Positions 35,357 to 48,288 of a stretch of 64,000 bases of DNA are shown here, in pieces. Position 1 is the first letter of the stretch. Every line of letters begins with the position of its first letter. The notes beneath the pieces are model-generated. The model was not told the DNA's origin and did no database searches. It was given only the letters and a program-made list of their open reading frames with translations. A program made the translations under genes and the position numbers. This DNA comes from Datisca glomerata (lineage: Eukaryota; Streptophyta; Magnoliopsida; Cucurbitales; Datiscaceae), in assembly GCA_003255025.1 (NCBI GenBank), contig QANY01009435.1:124001-188000 (forward strand), given 5' to 3'.

Positions 35357-37543
35357 ATATATATGGATATTTATTGATATTTGGCTTGCGTTTTGCGCTA
35401 GAAAGTGAAGAGAAGAGGGTCTGAGAGGTTTTCGTCTTTTGGTTTTTGGGATTTTTCGGCTTCGCATAGTGCTTGATAAGGGTAGCTCTGGATTCCACCT
35501 CTCCCGTCCTTGGCGACGGAGGCTATGCTTCTTTGCTTTCAGGTTTTTTTTTCTCTCTCTCTCTCTCGATCCGTGGATCGACCTGTTTTAATTTTTATGT
35601 ATGTGATGAGATGAGATCCGTTCAGATCTATTCCGGTACATCCAGATTTTGGTTCTTTCTAATTGAATTAGATTTGGAATTTGGTTGGTAACTTTTGTTT
35701 TAGCGTTAGTGTTTTTATTGATTGGGAAAATTTTAGCGTTAGGGTTGTTTTCGTGTTTCGTTTAGGCATCTTTCCGTTGGTTTGATGATTGAAAACAATG
35801 GTGTCCGTGTTTGTGTTGTTGGGTTATTTAAATCAGAGGGTCTGACATTTTGATTGGTTCCAATAGACGTAGATGTTGTTTGCTTTGTCTGCGTTCCTCA
35901 CCCCCCCGCAATCATTCGTAGGTTAAATTTGTCAAGGGTTTTCATAAAGTACAATTCATCGGGCGTGATTTAAATTTTATTTATTTTTAGATTTGGATGT
36001 AGCAGAAGAATCTATCAGGTTGTTTATTCATTCCAATACTTTTCTCTTTTTCTCTTCTTCCTTGCAAGTATTCTACTGCTTCAATCTAATGGGACTGTAC
36101 TTCTACATAGTTATTGTCTTATTATATAATTTATAAGACGTCATCTTTGTATGTCAGCACTTTTCGGGGGGTGGATTAAGGATTGCATAGGATTAGTCAG
36201 GCTTGCTTTATTAGTCTTGTATTTGGAAATTTCAATCTACTGTGAGAAGATGTACTAGAGATTAGAGCCAGTTACACATAGTTAGCGTGATTATTGAAAG
36301 TGTCCCAAGTATTTTTGTCCTGTTAAATTTGTAGGTTCTGTTTTTGGAATTTGTGTTAATAATCTATGGTTGACATTTATGCCCCTCTATAATGCTAGGC
36401 TGCACTGAATCGTAGTTAAGTGACGATTACAATGTTTGTTTGAAAGTAATGTTTTCTAATTAATTCCGTGGTTTTGATTTGAATTAGGGTCTGCACAGCT
36501 TGAACATAAAGAACTTTGATCACTTTCTTAAGACATGGAGCATGTTTGCTTCTGGTCAAATTGCTTTCAGTATCACGTGGTTTCATTCCAGGAAGTACTT
36601 GACTGGAGGTTTCCTTTTCTTGGAGATTTTCTTCTGGTTTCCTTTGTTAATTGCACTTAGTGGTCACCTTATCCTCAATGATCAGCACAAGAGGCGTGAT
36701 GCATATCTTTTCTGAGATAGGTGTTGTTTCTTTTCTGCAGTTGTTCAAGTAAGAATTTCCCTCTTTTTTTCACCTGGAAAGTTTTGAGTGGTAGGTTGTA
36801 TTGCTACAACTAATGTTGTTATCTTGATAGTGCATTGCTGATACAACATCCTGCTGAATCTTTTGGAAAAACATCCTCTGGGGTACGGACATGTTATGCT
36901 ATCAATTTTTTAAATATTAGTTTTGTTAGTTGGATGATCTAATCTTGTTCTTTGCTTTGAACAGGGCTGAATATTTCTTCTCAATCTTCAAAGTTCGTCA
37001 ACAGTTAATATAGATAGCCACTGCATTGAGCTTTACATACTGTTCAGATAGTAGTCGGTCCTTATCAGTCTTCATTTCAGATGGGTATTTTTTAGAGGGT
37101 CAAAACTTCAGCTAGCCAAATATTTTCAGTTTCTGCACGTTGTAGATGAGGTAACTAATAGTAAAGTCTATAAACCCTTTGTCCAATGTCTTCAGCAAGG
37201 GGATTTTTCTCGTCAGCTAAATAAATCATTTGGGAGGTTCCTTATTATGGTGGTAATGTTACGTGGTACTCATCCCATGTTTCCATCAGTACCATGTAAC
37301 TGTTTTGTAATTGTTGGCTTGATAATCAATAAGGTCGTGAAGCATATCCATCAGAACTTTTATGGTCTTGTGCTCAAGCGTATGGCCACAGAGTATTGAT
37401 GTTAGAGTAAGCTGCACCAGGAAGACATTATTTGTTAGCTTTCTAATCGAGATCATTGTCTGAAGATAAATGCATTTTATCTTTTGTGAGTTCTTACACT
37501 TTCCTTGAATAAAGAAGGCATTGCTTGGTGTAATAGATCGAGA
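35357..37543 (+). promoter_or_regulatory. promoter and long, probably spliced 5' leader of the kinase gene
   Basis: A TATA-like TATATATGG lies at about 35358. It is followed by GA/CT-rich leader text and then a GC-richer segment ending CTTTCAG before GTTTTTTT at 35543, a possible donor. Candidate acceptors are GAACAG near 36964 and others, so one or more leader introns are likely. Several ATGs lie in the interval, including an open frame at 36500-36715 with hydrophobic content, which may be an upstream ORF or intron. The exact structure needs transcripts. Confidence 0.45.
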
Positions 37544-40500
37544 ATGGAGAGGTTAGTTGTTTTTTTAGTTTGATAATGTCTCTTCACCTATTAATCTCTG
37601 CGATACCTTCTTGTTTTATTGTATTTTCCTTTTTCATTTTGGTTGTTGGATTTTGTAGGTACAAGTTAATTAAAGAGGTAGGTGACGGAACATTTGGTTG
37701 TGTTTGGCGGGCGTTAAATAAGCAGACTGGTGAAGTTGTGAGTGTTCCCAAGTACTATATCTTTTATAGAGACAACTTAATAAAAAAATTCACGGTATGA
37801 ATTGACTGCTCTATTAACAGGTTGCAATCAAGAAAATGAAGAAAAAATATTACTCATGGGAGGAGTGTGTTAATCTAAGAGAAGTGAAGGTAGCATGATT
37901 TACCGGGTTTGCTCCTATTTCTTTCTTTTTATGAGATGTTTTAGTACACTGTTTGGTTTCTACGTTGCAGTCGTTGCGGAGGATGAACCATCCTAATATT
38001 GTGAAGCTTAAGGAAGTAATCCGTGAAAATGATGTACTTTACTTTGTCTTTGAGTACATGGTAAGTGGCACCGACATTAATTTTAGCACTTCATAATTTA
38101 GAGTTAATTGCTATCAGCACTCTGAAATTTCTATCTTTCAGGAATGGAATCTATACCAACTGATGAAGGACAGAAATAGGCTTTTCTCAGAAGCTGAAGT
38201 CAGAAACTGGTGCTTCCAAGTATTCCAAGGTCTTGCTTACATGCACCAGCGTGGATATTTTCATCGTGACCTTAAGCCTGGTAACCAATGCACTTGTGTT
38301 TGATACCATTTTGGTGAAAGTTCGAAGCTAATTTATAATCTTATCTTATCTAAAGAGAATATCAAAGAATTTAGTCGCTTATGTGTGCTCTGTATGGAAA
38401 TAATGAAAAGAAGCTTATTCTGGTAGAGATTAGGTCGGGACTTGGGATTGTTGTTCTGTATACCCCTCCATCCTGTAATTTACCTGGGAGCTTTTCTCAG
38501 GGCTAGCCTGTATTCTGTTATGTTAAACGGTAGTTTTAGGGCCATAGTGTTGGCTTGTTACCATCGACCCCTGGTGATCTGCTCTTCCTAGCATCTTCCA
38601 CCTGCTTTCTGGGAAGCCTATAGTAGATTTGACTCGATGTAACTGGTTTCCGGTTATTTGGCAGGGATGATATACATATTTTTATTTGTTTTAATTCTGG
38701 CCTTAGATTTAGTCATAAAGTTCATAACTGAATGATACTTTACAGAGAACTTACTGGTTACAAAAGAAGTAATCAAAATTGCTGATTTTGGTCTTGCACG
38801 GGAGATCAACTCGCAACCACCATTTACTGAGTATGTATCAACACGCTGGTATGTTCCTTTCTGCATCTTTATTACTTCTCTTTTCCATGCTTTCTACTTC
38901 ATTACTGGTGATTTCATGGTGGTTTTTTACCTTTATTCTCTCAACGCATCAGGTATAGAGCTCCTGAAGTACTGCTTCAATCAAGTCTGTATGGTTGTAA
39001 AGTCGGTGAGTAACCTCAATATCGGTTTTGTTCCTCACTTAGAATGTTATTATGGAGGTAGTAGACTTCTATCTTCTTTTTTATTTAACTCATACTTTTG
39101 GGTCCAGACATGTGGGCAATGGGTGCCATCATGGCTGAGTTGTTCACTCTCCGTCCTCTATTTCCGGGAGTCAGGTAATTTCGTAATTTAACTTCTCAAT
39201 GTTTTTCAATTTGCGCCTTAATTTCTTCATTTTTATTTGCAAATTGGTTGTACAATGGAGAGACCATGTTGTGATTTTTTCTACGATGATTATTTACCTT
39301 TTATCTCCATCTCCCATGAGTCATGAAAACAAGGTTGTGTTGCCTTCTTCTGTAACATCTTGCGTTTGCAATATTTCTTGATTTATTGTTTGTTTCTAAA
39401 TTGAGTGTGTTAATTTGTAGGGGGGCTGGCATAAGAACGTTGTTTACGTTGTATTTTATAAATTATGATTCAGCGCCGAATCTTTTTCTCCTTGGATGAT
39501 TTACTCATGAGTAAATCCACTCCACCTGAAAATGAAACCCAAATGGAGTGTTGGTTTCAGACATGTGAGAGACCATGCCTCCAATCGCTCTGACATTGTT
39601 TGACTCAGCTAAATCGTGTTTTTATTTATATCATTTTCAGACAGGTATCAACATGTCTGGACACATTCCCCACATGCGAGACATGCTCCAGACATCTTTT
39701 GCGTAGTTTCTTTTAGAATGAAAAGATAAAATGATCTAAAATGAATGAACTGTACTTTGATGTACTTTGAATTCTAAATAAAATAGAAGGTGCTTACCAA
39801 CAAAATAAAATATTAGGAAGGTAAAAAAGGAAGAAACTTCAATTTAAATTAATATTATATTTTTTAAATTAAAAGGTGGAAGTAGTGGAGAAACTTTTTT
39901 GGACAATTTTGTCCACCTTCATTTTTACTACTACTAAAATGCCCTTAAAAAGTACACAATAGTATATTTTTGCATGTTAGATATATAACAAACTGATTTT
40001 CTCTTTTCCTTATGTCGCAGTTGCACGAAATAGGAAAAGAGGAGGGGAATCTGTTGTCTTCCAAAAATTATGAGGGAAATCTGTTTTGTCTTCCAAAAAT
40101 TACTAAAAAACCTACTTTATAATGGCATATTGGAGGGCATAATAGAGAGAATCAAAAGATTTCTTTTGTTTCCTATTTTGGTGCATGTAAAATCTGCCAT
40201 AAGCTTCTATATTCTGTTGCAAGGAGATAAGTCAGTGGATATATTCAACCAGGCGCTCGCCTGGCTGAATCACCGCGCCTCAGCAGGTGCAGAGGTGCAG
40301 CCATGGCTGCTCGCCTTGCCTCTCGTCATACTCGCGCGCCTGGCTGTGCCTTGAAATCACTGAATTGATCAAGTATTGTAATTAGCTCGTTCGATGTAAC
40401 TATATATTTTGCATATATATTTAATATATATATATATATATATATATATTATTTAAAGTATCCCCATTTTCTATCTTTTTGAAAAGTGTCGTGTTGATGT

Positions 40501-43500
40501 GTAGATGTTGTGTCATATCCGTGTTGATTTGTTGATGTGTAGATGCTATGTCCTATCCATGTTGTGTGTCGATGCTTCTTACCCCAAAGATATTAAAAAA
40601 AGTCCGAGATTAGTAACATTTCTTGCCTTGGTGCCATTGGTTGTTTTGCATTGCATTCACACCATTACTTTAGTATTGTGTATTTTTTTCATGGAAATCA
40701 CCTTATTGCAATTTCTGTTCTTATGATATGCATATCTACTATCTAGCAGTAGTGGATGGTTTTTGTTGAAATGCGTTTTTTGAGCATATGCAGTGAAGCA
40801 GACGAAATCTGCAAAATATGCAGCATTATAGGCAGTCCTAAGTTGGATTCATGGGCTGGTGGACTTCATCTTGCGAGGGATATCAATTACCAATTCCCCC
40901 AGGTGAGTTTTATTTCATTAGGTTTGATGTTATGTGTTTCATGTGGTTTTCTTGTTTTATCTTTCAGATGCACTGAGTGTTATTTTCATTTATTTCCTTG
41001 AGGCATTTATTCTATCATTGCGTAGAATAACATTGTCTATTTTGATTAAAATATTGACAGAGGGCCGTTTCTTACTTCGAAATGTCCCACCAATTATTTC
41101 TAGTGTCGATGGTTACACATGTTTTCATCACGAAATTACAATTACCACCTATTTATTTGGTGTTGCAGTTTGCTGGTGTCAACCTCTCTGTAGTGATTCC
41201 ATCAGCCAGTGATGATGCTATCAGTCTTATTTCAGTAAGTGCTACTGAATGACCTTTAAAATTTTATTACAACTGGTATTTTTATCATGACAGCTATGAG
41301 TTGCCTACTTCCATGCGTTGATATCTTTACTTTCAAACTTCTAGTCACTTTGTTCGTGGGATCCTTCCAAGAGGCCAACAGCTGTGGAAGTTCTTCAACA
41401 TCCTTTCTTTCAGGTAGTCTCCTTGGCCCTTGAAAATTCTTTCTTTGAGGTCTTCTATTTAAGATTCACGTTCTGGTGCACCTGCCTATCTGCAAGTTTG
41501 TCTTCAATATGTTTTTCGGTTAAACAAATAATTTTGCTTTTCTTGGTTTGAAATGTACGTAATGATTTTGCAGGGTTGTTATTATGTTCCCCCATCTCTT
41601 CGACCCAAAGCAGCTGTTGCTAGAACTCCTCCTTGTATGTCTCACTTGATTTTGCTGAACAATAAATCAGTCCTACAATTTATAGAGTCTTGTGTCATTC
41701 TATTTAATAATCACAGGATTTTAAAATGTTTGCACTGTCACAGCTCGAACAGTGGGACTGCCGGAGCAACAAAGCGCTAGAAGATACTCTGGGGCTCTCT
41801 CCAATTCTAAGATTTCTAGCAATTTTTCTTCTCCAAAACCATATGCTTCTTTAAGCACAGGTGATAAGATGATACAGACATTCTGAATTCAAGCTTATGA
41901 TTTTGAAAGAATTTCTTTATGCCCATTGTTTCGAGTAAGATTTTTACATGCACAATACGACGAACATATTACTGGAGGACTAGAAAATGGACTCCATGGT
42001 AGTTCATACCACATTTTTCAACGTCTTAGTAGTCATCATTAAGATGAAAAGGATAGAAATCTGGATTTTGTGCTCGTGTTACAAAATGTCGAATCCAATC
42101 CCTTGAGACACTGACTCGTTGCTAGTAACTGAAAGGAGTAATAAATGAAGGAAAACACAAGGTCCTGGGTGTATGCTAAATCCAATTTTAGTTGTTGACA
42201 TCAATTATGATCAATGCGAGGAAGCTCTGAATTTCTGTTAGTTTTTTTTTTCAATAATGGAGAACACAGTCAATACTCCTTTGGTCTTAAAAAATGGAGC
42301 AGACTTGAAAATTTAGCGTGGCAGCCCACCATCTTGGATTTCCACTTAAATTCAGTTTGATCTGGGGAATAATTGAATGTATGACGGCCTACCATGGTTG
42401 TAACTTTCCTTTACTACTAGGTTAGGATAATGTTCTTATCCGGGCTTGCACCCAACTATAGTTTTTCCCTTTCTATTGACTTGATTGACACGGGATCTAG
42501 TAATGCTCTACATAACAATGATGTTACACCTTGATAATGATACACATACCTACATATGTTGTGTGATGTAGGTTGTGATTTATTTAAAAAATTTAAATAG
42601 GGAAATTATTATGTTCTTGAGGGAGAGATTCACATATTAAGTAATTGACTTGAACCATTGAATATCCCTGATGTGATGTGAATGTCGTCTTGCGTTTCAT
42701 TTTTGCATAGACATGGTATCTTTAAGTTTTGTTGGCTGAACCCATTGAATATTTCCTTGATGTAATCCTAATATTGAATATTTTGCATCTTCCGTTTCAT
42801 TTTTGTATAGATGTGGTATCTTGATGTTTTGGCTGTCTGAAGCAGAGGTTGAGCTCTCACTCGGCCTAAAGAATACATATATGGTTTTGCTTTGTAGAAT
42901 CCTTTGGGCATATAGACCATTTGTTTTGGGGGGAAAGTAAAGCTCTTAAAAGATATTGTGCTTACTATTTTGGAAAAATTTCTTAGGTTATTATAGTGTT
43001 TTGGTGATGTTCTGTTATGTTTAAGAGGTATATAGATAAGTCTTTCTGGTTTCCTGTGATGCAAATACATGCTCTTACGTATTCTCTATGCTGTTATAGG
43101 AGTGCAACGGAAGCTGGATATGCTGAACCAGGTGAAAGCTCGAATCTTGATATATTTCTTAGTTTGAAGTCTTAATTATAGTGATAAATGTCCGAGAATG
43201 ATAGTGATAAATGTCCGAGAATGATAGTGATAAATGTCCGAGAATGATAGTGATAAATGTCCGAGATGGGCCAAGAAACCTGCTACCTGCTGCTTTATTT
43301 GCTACTCCTTTACGTACTTTTATAGTTACAGAAATGTTAACCCCGTCTTCTCCATGCCTTGAAGGATGTGATAAAGGACGATAAACTTCTGAAGAATTCT
43401 GCCAGACAACCAAAATATCGACCCCCAGTAAAAGACAGTCCAAGTAAGATTTTCTGTCAGCTATCAAGTGTTTTTTCTAGTCCTGAAAGGCGTCGTCGTT

Positions 43501-43798
43501 GTTTATAACAGCTTAGATTTAATAACATATTTTATTGGTGGAAGAAAGCCTACTAAAATATTTCATTTTGGCAGCTACGATTAACAAGGGAAGGAATGCA
43601 CCAAGAGGAGCTTCAGATACAGCTGAGAAGTTGGCAAACATGACAATTGGAACAACGCGCAGGCAATCTATGGGGCAACCTGCCCCCCCTGCCATGAGGG
43701 CTGGTGTCCAATGGATTGGTGAAACTGGGGGCTTGTGTCTCAGGCCTAACCAAGTGATTCAATCCAACAGAACCTACCATAGAAAAGTTGTGGGATAG
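37544..43798 (+). CDS. MHK: CMGC protein kinase, MHK/MAK group
   Basis: Ser/Thr kinase of the MAK/ICK/MOK group; the plant member is called MHK in Arabidopsis and its role is poorly known. Sixteen coding exons: 37544-37551, 37659-37737, 37821-37889, 37971-38060, 38142-38280, 38746-38848, 38953-39005, 39108-39174, 40794-40902, 41169-41234, 41345-41413, 41574-41634, 41744-41860, 43100-43131, 43365-43443, 43575-43798. They sum to 1365 nt (454 codons plus stop) with GT-AG introns throughout. The first exon is only eight bases. Residues: glycine loop GDGTFGCV 11-18, Lys33 in VAIKK, Glu50 of helix C, HRDLKP 123-128 (Asp125), DFGLA 142-146, activation-loop TEY 156-158, WYRAPE 163-168, a CMGC insert region, then [21 protein letters not shown] basic, Ser/Pro-rich tail follows. 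All catalytic residues are present, so it should be active. Confidence 0.93.
39175..40793 (+). other. intron 8 of the kinase gene, enlarged by unidentified repeats
   Basis: This intron is 1.6 kb while most others in the gene are near 100-400 bp. From about 39420 the text looks foreign. There are several GACATG-rich segments (39560-39700), a GC-rich island of GCGCCT and CAGGCG words at 40250-40340 in otherwise AT-rich DNA, a (TA)n run at 40424-40450, and repeats of GTGTTGATGTGTAGATG at 40490-40580. An open frame at 40070-40354 crosses the island but matches nothing I know. An old element insertion is likely; no ends were found. Confidence 0.55.
43179..43266 (+). repeat. 23-bp tandem repeat, four copies, in intron 14 of the kinase gene
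   Basis: The word GTGATAAATGTCCGAGA recurs at 43181, 43204, 43227 and 43250, an exact 23-base step. The first copies are virtually identical and the last departs at its end. It lies wholly in the intron 43132-43364. Confidence 0.95.
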
Positions 43799-44138
43799 AA
43801 ATGTCTGTGAGATGAGAGTTACAGATGGGTTTGAGTTTGGGGTGTGCCTCAAGTACGTGTGCTATTAGGAGAAAATAATCAAGTACACTGCTATTGAGTG
43901 GTGTAATTTTTAGACTTTCTGTTCTCGTCGAAAGACGCATAATATGGTGATTTGTTCAGTTGTTGGAGTCTTTGATATTTTGGTGGTCTGACATCTGTTT
44001 GCTAATAAAATGATATGTTGATGATATCCTGCTAGTTTTGGTGGTTTTCTTTATAAAAAGGACTTCTGTTTGCTTAAATAAAACGACTTGTCTTCATCAT
44101 TTCCCTAAAAGCTACAGTTATACATCTTTCTTTCACAA
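43799..44138 (+). other. 3' region of the kinase gene
   Basis: Probable 3' UTR and terminator region. TAATAAAATGA at about 44003 is a plausible polyadenylation signal. Parts of this text and of the last exon recur at 57000-57260. Confidence 0.55.
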
Positions 44139-45098
44139 CTAGAGTTGAAGGGTCATTTGTGGTCGATCTTGATCGCTTTGGAGTTAGAGAGATTGTGGAA
44201 AGAGGAATTATTAGTAGGACAAGGCCGATTATTGCCTTGTCTCTCTACATTGGAAATCAACTACTGTCCAAAATTAATATGGCAGCCATGCCTTTCATCC
44301 GTTAATTTTTATTTCACATTTTCAGGACACAATGTAGGGTTAAGTTTTATCTCAAATTTTGATGCACTCACACATCTTAAACTATCTTCGAATGATAAGA
44401 TGACTTGTTTTCCCAATCAAATGTTTCAAGATCTCTGATCTCTTCGGGATCTGAGAATTAACGGATACAAGAGGCTTGAAAAGTTGCCACTTGAGATGGT
44501 GGGACGACTCAATGATTTGGAGAGTTTACATATTCATAATTTTGAGGAGCTTGAATGTCTTTGGGACATCGATTCTTCTTCTTCTCAATCCGGCTTACCT
44601 TATCTTAAATCTATCGAAATCGCCAACTGCACAAAGTTGAAATCATTGATTCAAATTTTTTCTTCTCTCATTGCCCTCTAGGAATTAGGAATTCGTAATT
44701 GCCCTAAGCTCGTGGATTTTCTAGACGGTTTACAAAATCTTGCTTCCTTCAGGCAGTTGACCTTATCATGCCGATCAAGTGAACTACATGACATTCCTAC
44801 GTTCAAGTTGGAGGTTTTATCGAACAACCTACAACACCTCACCTCACTTCAATATTTGCGTCTAGAAGATCTTCCAAATTTGGGATCGTTGCCAGAGTGG
44901 ATAGCAAACTTTACATCCCTTCAGACTTTGGAAGTTGAAGATTGCCCTAAGTAGAGGAGTCTTCCTACCAGCATTCAGAGCCTTACCAAGTTACAGAAGT
45001 TAAGTATTGGGAACTGCTCCCAACTGAAAAAAAGATGTGAAGAAGGAAGAGGAGAGGACTGGGTGAAGATAAGACATGTCCCCCATTTGGATGTCTAG
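44139..45098 (+). pseudogene. LRR fragment of an RGA-type CC-NBS-LRR resistance gene
   Basis: Only the C-terminal leucine-rich repeats of a CNL immune receptor are present; the CC and NB-ARC parts are missing. One frame runs through 44145-45098 with LRR-like text such as LSTLEINYCPKL, ALTHLKLSSNDKM, LNDLESLHIHNFEELECL, LKSIEIANCTKLKSL, LQYLRLEDLPNLGSLPEWI, then the family ending LKKRCEEGRGEDWVKI and the final stop at 45096-45098. This ending (KRCE-GEDW-KI-H-P) is typical of RGA2/RGA3-like proteins. Three in-frame stops (44436-44438, 44679-44681, 44952-44954) break it, but no frameshift is seen. It lies 350 bp after the kinase gene on the same strand. A second, shorter copy is at 56650-56800. 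Confidence 0.85.
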
Positions 45099-46603
45099 TA
45101 GCAAACAGCAGCTAAAGAAAAAGGCTAATTATCCCAAGGTCTCCTCTACACTCTTAATTATAGCTCTCTCTCTCTCTCTCTCTCATGATTAAATTTGTTA
45201 ATAAAAGTAGTTTCTTTGTGGAAGTTAGAAATTAGAGATGCACAAATGGATGGATGACACAGAAATTCCTACAGCTAGAAGCAGGACCAAATATTTGTGT
45301 AAGGATCTCTCGTCTCTCCCATTAAACTTATCGCCTAACTCTGTCTTCCAATTCACTCAAAGCACAATGAGTGTTTTGCAGATTCCATTCAAAAGATGGT
45401 TTTGGACAAGCCCCGTCATCTACATTTATAAGTTTACTTACGGATTCAAGTTCACTTCTTCTCCGTGAATTTATATCCTTATAATGAAATAAGTTTGATA
45501 ATATTGAGCATTACATGAGATATTATGTTTATTTATAAGAATATATGGTATTATTTCATTAATTATTGAGTGGGGAGCTATGTCTACTTCTCGATCTGAA
45601 AATCATTCATTTTGTGTTTTGTACTATAGCAGCAAGATATAACCAACAATATCACTAGAATTTTTTTGGTATATATAATGGAGATTTGTTGTTTATTTTT
45701 TTATGAGTAAAGAGTTAAGCAAATCCTCACTCAGTGGGATTCAGAAAAAAAAAATTCATCTCTCTGAGTCTTGAGTTCCTTGCTGTTATGCACGAGTTTA
45801 GTAACAGTGAATGTAAAGAAGAAATGAATAGCTCGACGTAAACACGTTAATTAATTTTTTAATTTTGGTTTCATTTCTACACTATAAATATTGATTCTGA
45901 TTCTAATTGTATTAGACTAATTTTAATCGGATGTTTAAACAAGTAAAGCCCAATAAAGAGTTATTGACTCAAATTATACATTTGCTTATGAGCTTCTACT
46001 AGTAACATCAAAAGCATAAATTGACTCTTTCTTTCCTTTTTTTCCCATTTGACATGAGTACAAAAGATGCCATGAAACACAAGAATTTGAACAAAAAAAA
46101 TCTGTTTAGTTTCTCCATAGTTGTTCATAGAAAAGTACAATCACTGATTGAAAAACGCTTCTTACACTAATCACATCTAAATTACACAACAGTTTCTTCA
46201 ACCCATGATGCAGAAAATAGAAGATTGACATCTGAAACAATAAAAGCAAAACACTGGGAAGACCAAGCAAATGATCAATCGGTTGTGCTCATATGATCAG
46301 ATGTCTGTTTGATATGACATGCTAACTGATGTTGTCTTTTTTTTTTCTCCCTTTCATCGTTTCGGTCTTCCTTTCAATAAACCTCCGTCAATGAAACAGC
46401 CTTTAGAAGGAACAAAAGAATTTACTTTGTGATATAGACCTTATCAACCCATCAAATGTAGTACCAGTCTTTTCAAATGGGTTCTCTCCACCAAATTGTT
46501 CTGTTGCTTTCTTTTAAATGAACATCAGAGAATTGTCTTCTTTGGTTTTTATTTGGTTCTAAAGGGAGGTAAATATTGTGTAAGTCTAAATTTGTAATCT
46601 ATA
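45099..46603. other. intergenic, no gene seen
   Basis: A short (CT)n lies at 45164-45184. The text ATGCACAAATGGATGGATG at 45238 and the following AATTCCTACAG recur at about 56960-57000, so this stretch belongs to the duplicated LRR-flanking segment. The rest is AT-rich and without recognisable genes. Confidence 0.55.
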
Positions 46604-46920
46604 TCTATAATATATTAAAAGTAGGAAGAATATGAGAATCATTTTTAAATAATTTTGTTCACTTATTACTGATACACTACCCAAAGTAACATTCAAATTT
46701 ACATGTGTCATTTAATAATTAGTTACTTTAAAAGTTATAATAAATTTATCAAAGAACCCATTAATTTTTTAAGTTCATTTACCTATAATTAATGAATTTG
46801 AAAAAAACAAGTAATAAATATAAATTTTAAAATGATTTTATTTTGATAACTTTGAATGAATTATAACAAGTTATCTAAGAAGTTATTGAGAAAATTATAA
46901 CTTTTTAGTAATTGATTTTA
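46604..46920 (+). mobile_element. Helitron relative, copy 3, left part
   Basis: Starts TCTATAATATATTAAAAG after an A, like copy 1, and follows it to 46920, where the MULE is inserted. The remainder resumes at 56377. Confidence 0.7.
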
Positions 46921-47165
46921 GGGTAAACTACAGTTTTACCCCTACATTTTGTGATAATTTTCATTGTAAACTCCTCACTTTAAAAATTAGTAGAGTAGAT
47001 TCTACAATTACATTTTGCATTCACGTTAGACCATCCGTAGCATCTCTACTTAAAAATAATAACAGTCTGTCACGGTGTTCTTACATGGCAAGTAGTTTAA
47101 CACCACATCATCTTTTCAATTTACCCAGTTGTCACATGGGATGAATTGCCTAAAATACCCTTAAT
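46921..47165 (+). repeat. left terminal inverted repeat of the MULE
   Basis: Pairs with 56120-56367. Shared landmarks read outward-in are GGGTAAACTACAGTTTT, CACTTTAAAAATT, GTAGAGTAGA, ACTTAAAAATAATAA, TTTAACAC/TTTAACGC and AATTTACCCA. Confidence 0.9.
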
Positions 47166-48034
47166 TCCCCCATTTCTTTTTTCTTCCTCTTCCCCCGTTC
47201 ACGAACGGAGTATTATCGTGGCTTGTAATTGTGTTTATGTTATTAATAAGATGCCCAAAGAAGATGTTAGTGGTGGTTTGTGTAGATTAGTCTAAAGTTT
47301 TTCTGTTTATCCAGGCGTGTTCATGACATTATGTAGTTCCTAACTTATTTGGTGCTCTTTTGGTGTAACTGATGCCACAATATAGTTTAACTATGAATGG
47401 ACATTTCTACTTATTTGGTACTTCAATTATGAATGAGCATCAATTATGAATGAGCATTTTCAATGAATTATGAACCCATTAAACCTAAGGTGATTGATTA
47501 TGAATGAGCATTTTAGTCTTCTAAAGCTGGCATGAGTGCCAAAGAACCTTCAAACTGCATAGAGCATTAAGAAGGTTCAATTGTCCATCACAAGGTGAAC
47601 TTTCATTTTTAGTCATCTATCATCTTTTTTTCACTATTTATTACATCCAAAAATACTTCCAAACCGAAGTTAAAATCATATCCAAAATAATAGGTTTTGA
47701 TTATCAAAAAATCATCCATCAAAATACATCTTAAAACATCCCAAAAAGAGTTTACAAAGCATCTAGCAACACCTATATCAACATATTAACATCCCAAAAA
47801 TCATCCAGCATCACTAATATCAACATATTAACTTCCCACAAAAGAATCCCAACATCTATGAACATGCCCAAGTCGCCCATATTAACATCCTAGCACCCAT
47901 ATCAACATAGAAGCCTAATCCAACACAAAAATAGCACCAGAACCTATTAACATTCATTGAAACAATATCGACCAGCATAAAATAGAATCACAAACACTAT
48001 CCAATTTACATTACAAAAGCATAAAACATAATCA
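47166..48034. other. MULE subterminal region without a gene
   Basis: AT-rich sequence between the left inverted repeat and the transposase C-terminal exon. Short repeated phrases occur (TATGAATGAGCAT three times at 47410-47510; ATCAACATATTAAC several times at 47760-47900). No reading frame is recognised. Confidence 0.6.
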
Positions 48035-48288
48035 TAAAATAGATTCCCTTCCAACAACACTTCTACCCCTTCTTCGACCTCTCTTAGTAGTAGTAACAAA
48101 ACTGCTTGCTTGAGTGGAGGGTTGACTTCGAATAGTAGCAGTTGCAAAACTGCTTGCTTTAATTCCAGCAACATTGCTTGCTTTAGCTGAAATCTGAAAA
48201 GATAAAGTATTGTGAAAATCAAATATATATTGAAATGAACATATACAAAACATATTACATGTAAAGTAGAAACTTACTCTGAATTCCA
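48035..48288 (-). pseudogene. C-terminal exons of the MULE transposase, cut off by the CACTA element
   Basis: On the minus strand a short exon piece with MEFR ends before GTAAGTTT near 48275. The next exon begins after TTTTCAG at about 48199 and reads ISAKASNVAGIKASSFATAT, ends RGRRRGRSVVGRESIL and stops at about 48035. A Ser/Thr-rich, Arg/Gly-rich end of this type is usual for MuDR-like plant transposases. Joining to the main part (52893 onward) requires removing the CACTA element and its CCA duplication. Confidence 0.7.

Noticed and set aside
36500..36715. 71-codon hydrophobic frame considered as a small membrane protein gene
   Set aside because: Lies in the likely leader of the kinase gene with splice-like sites around it; no family recognised. 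Mentioned only as a possible upstream ORF.
40070..40354. 94-codon frame in kinase intron 8
   Set aside because: Lies wholly within an intron defined by good splice sites, and no protein family is recognised.
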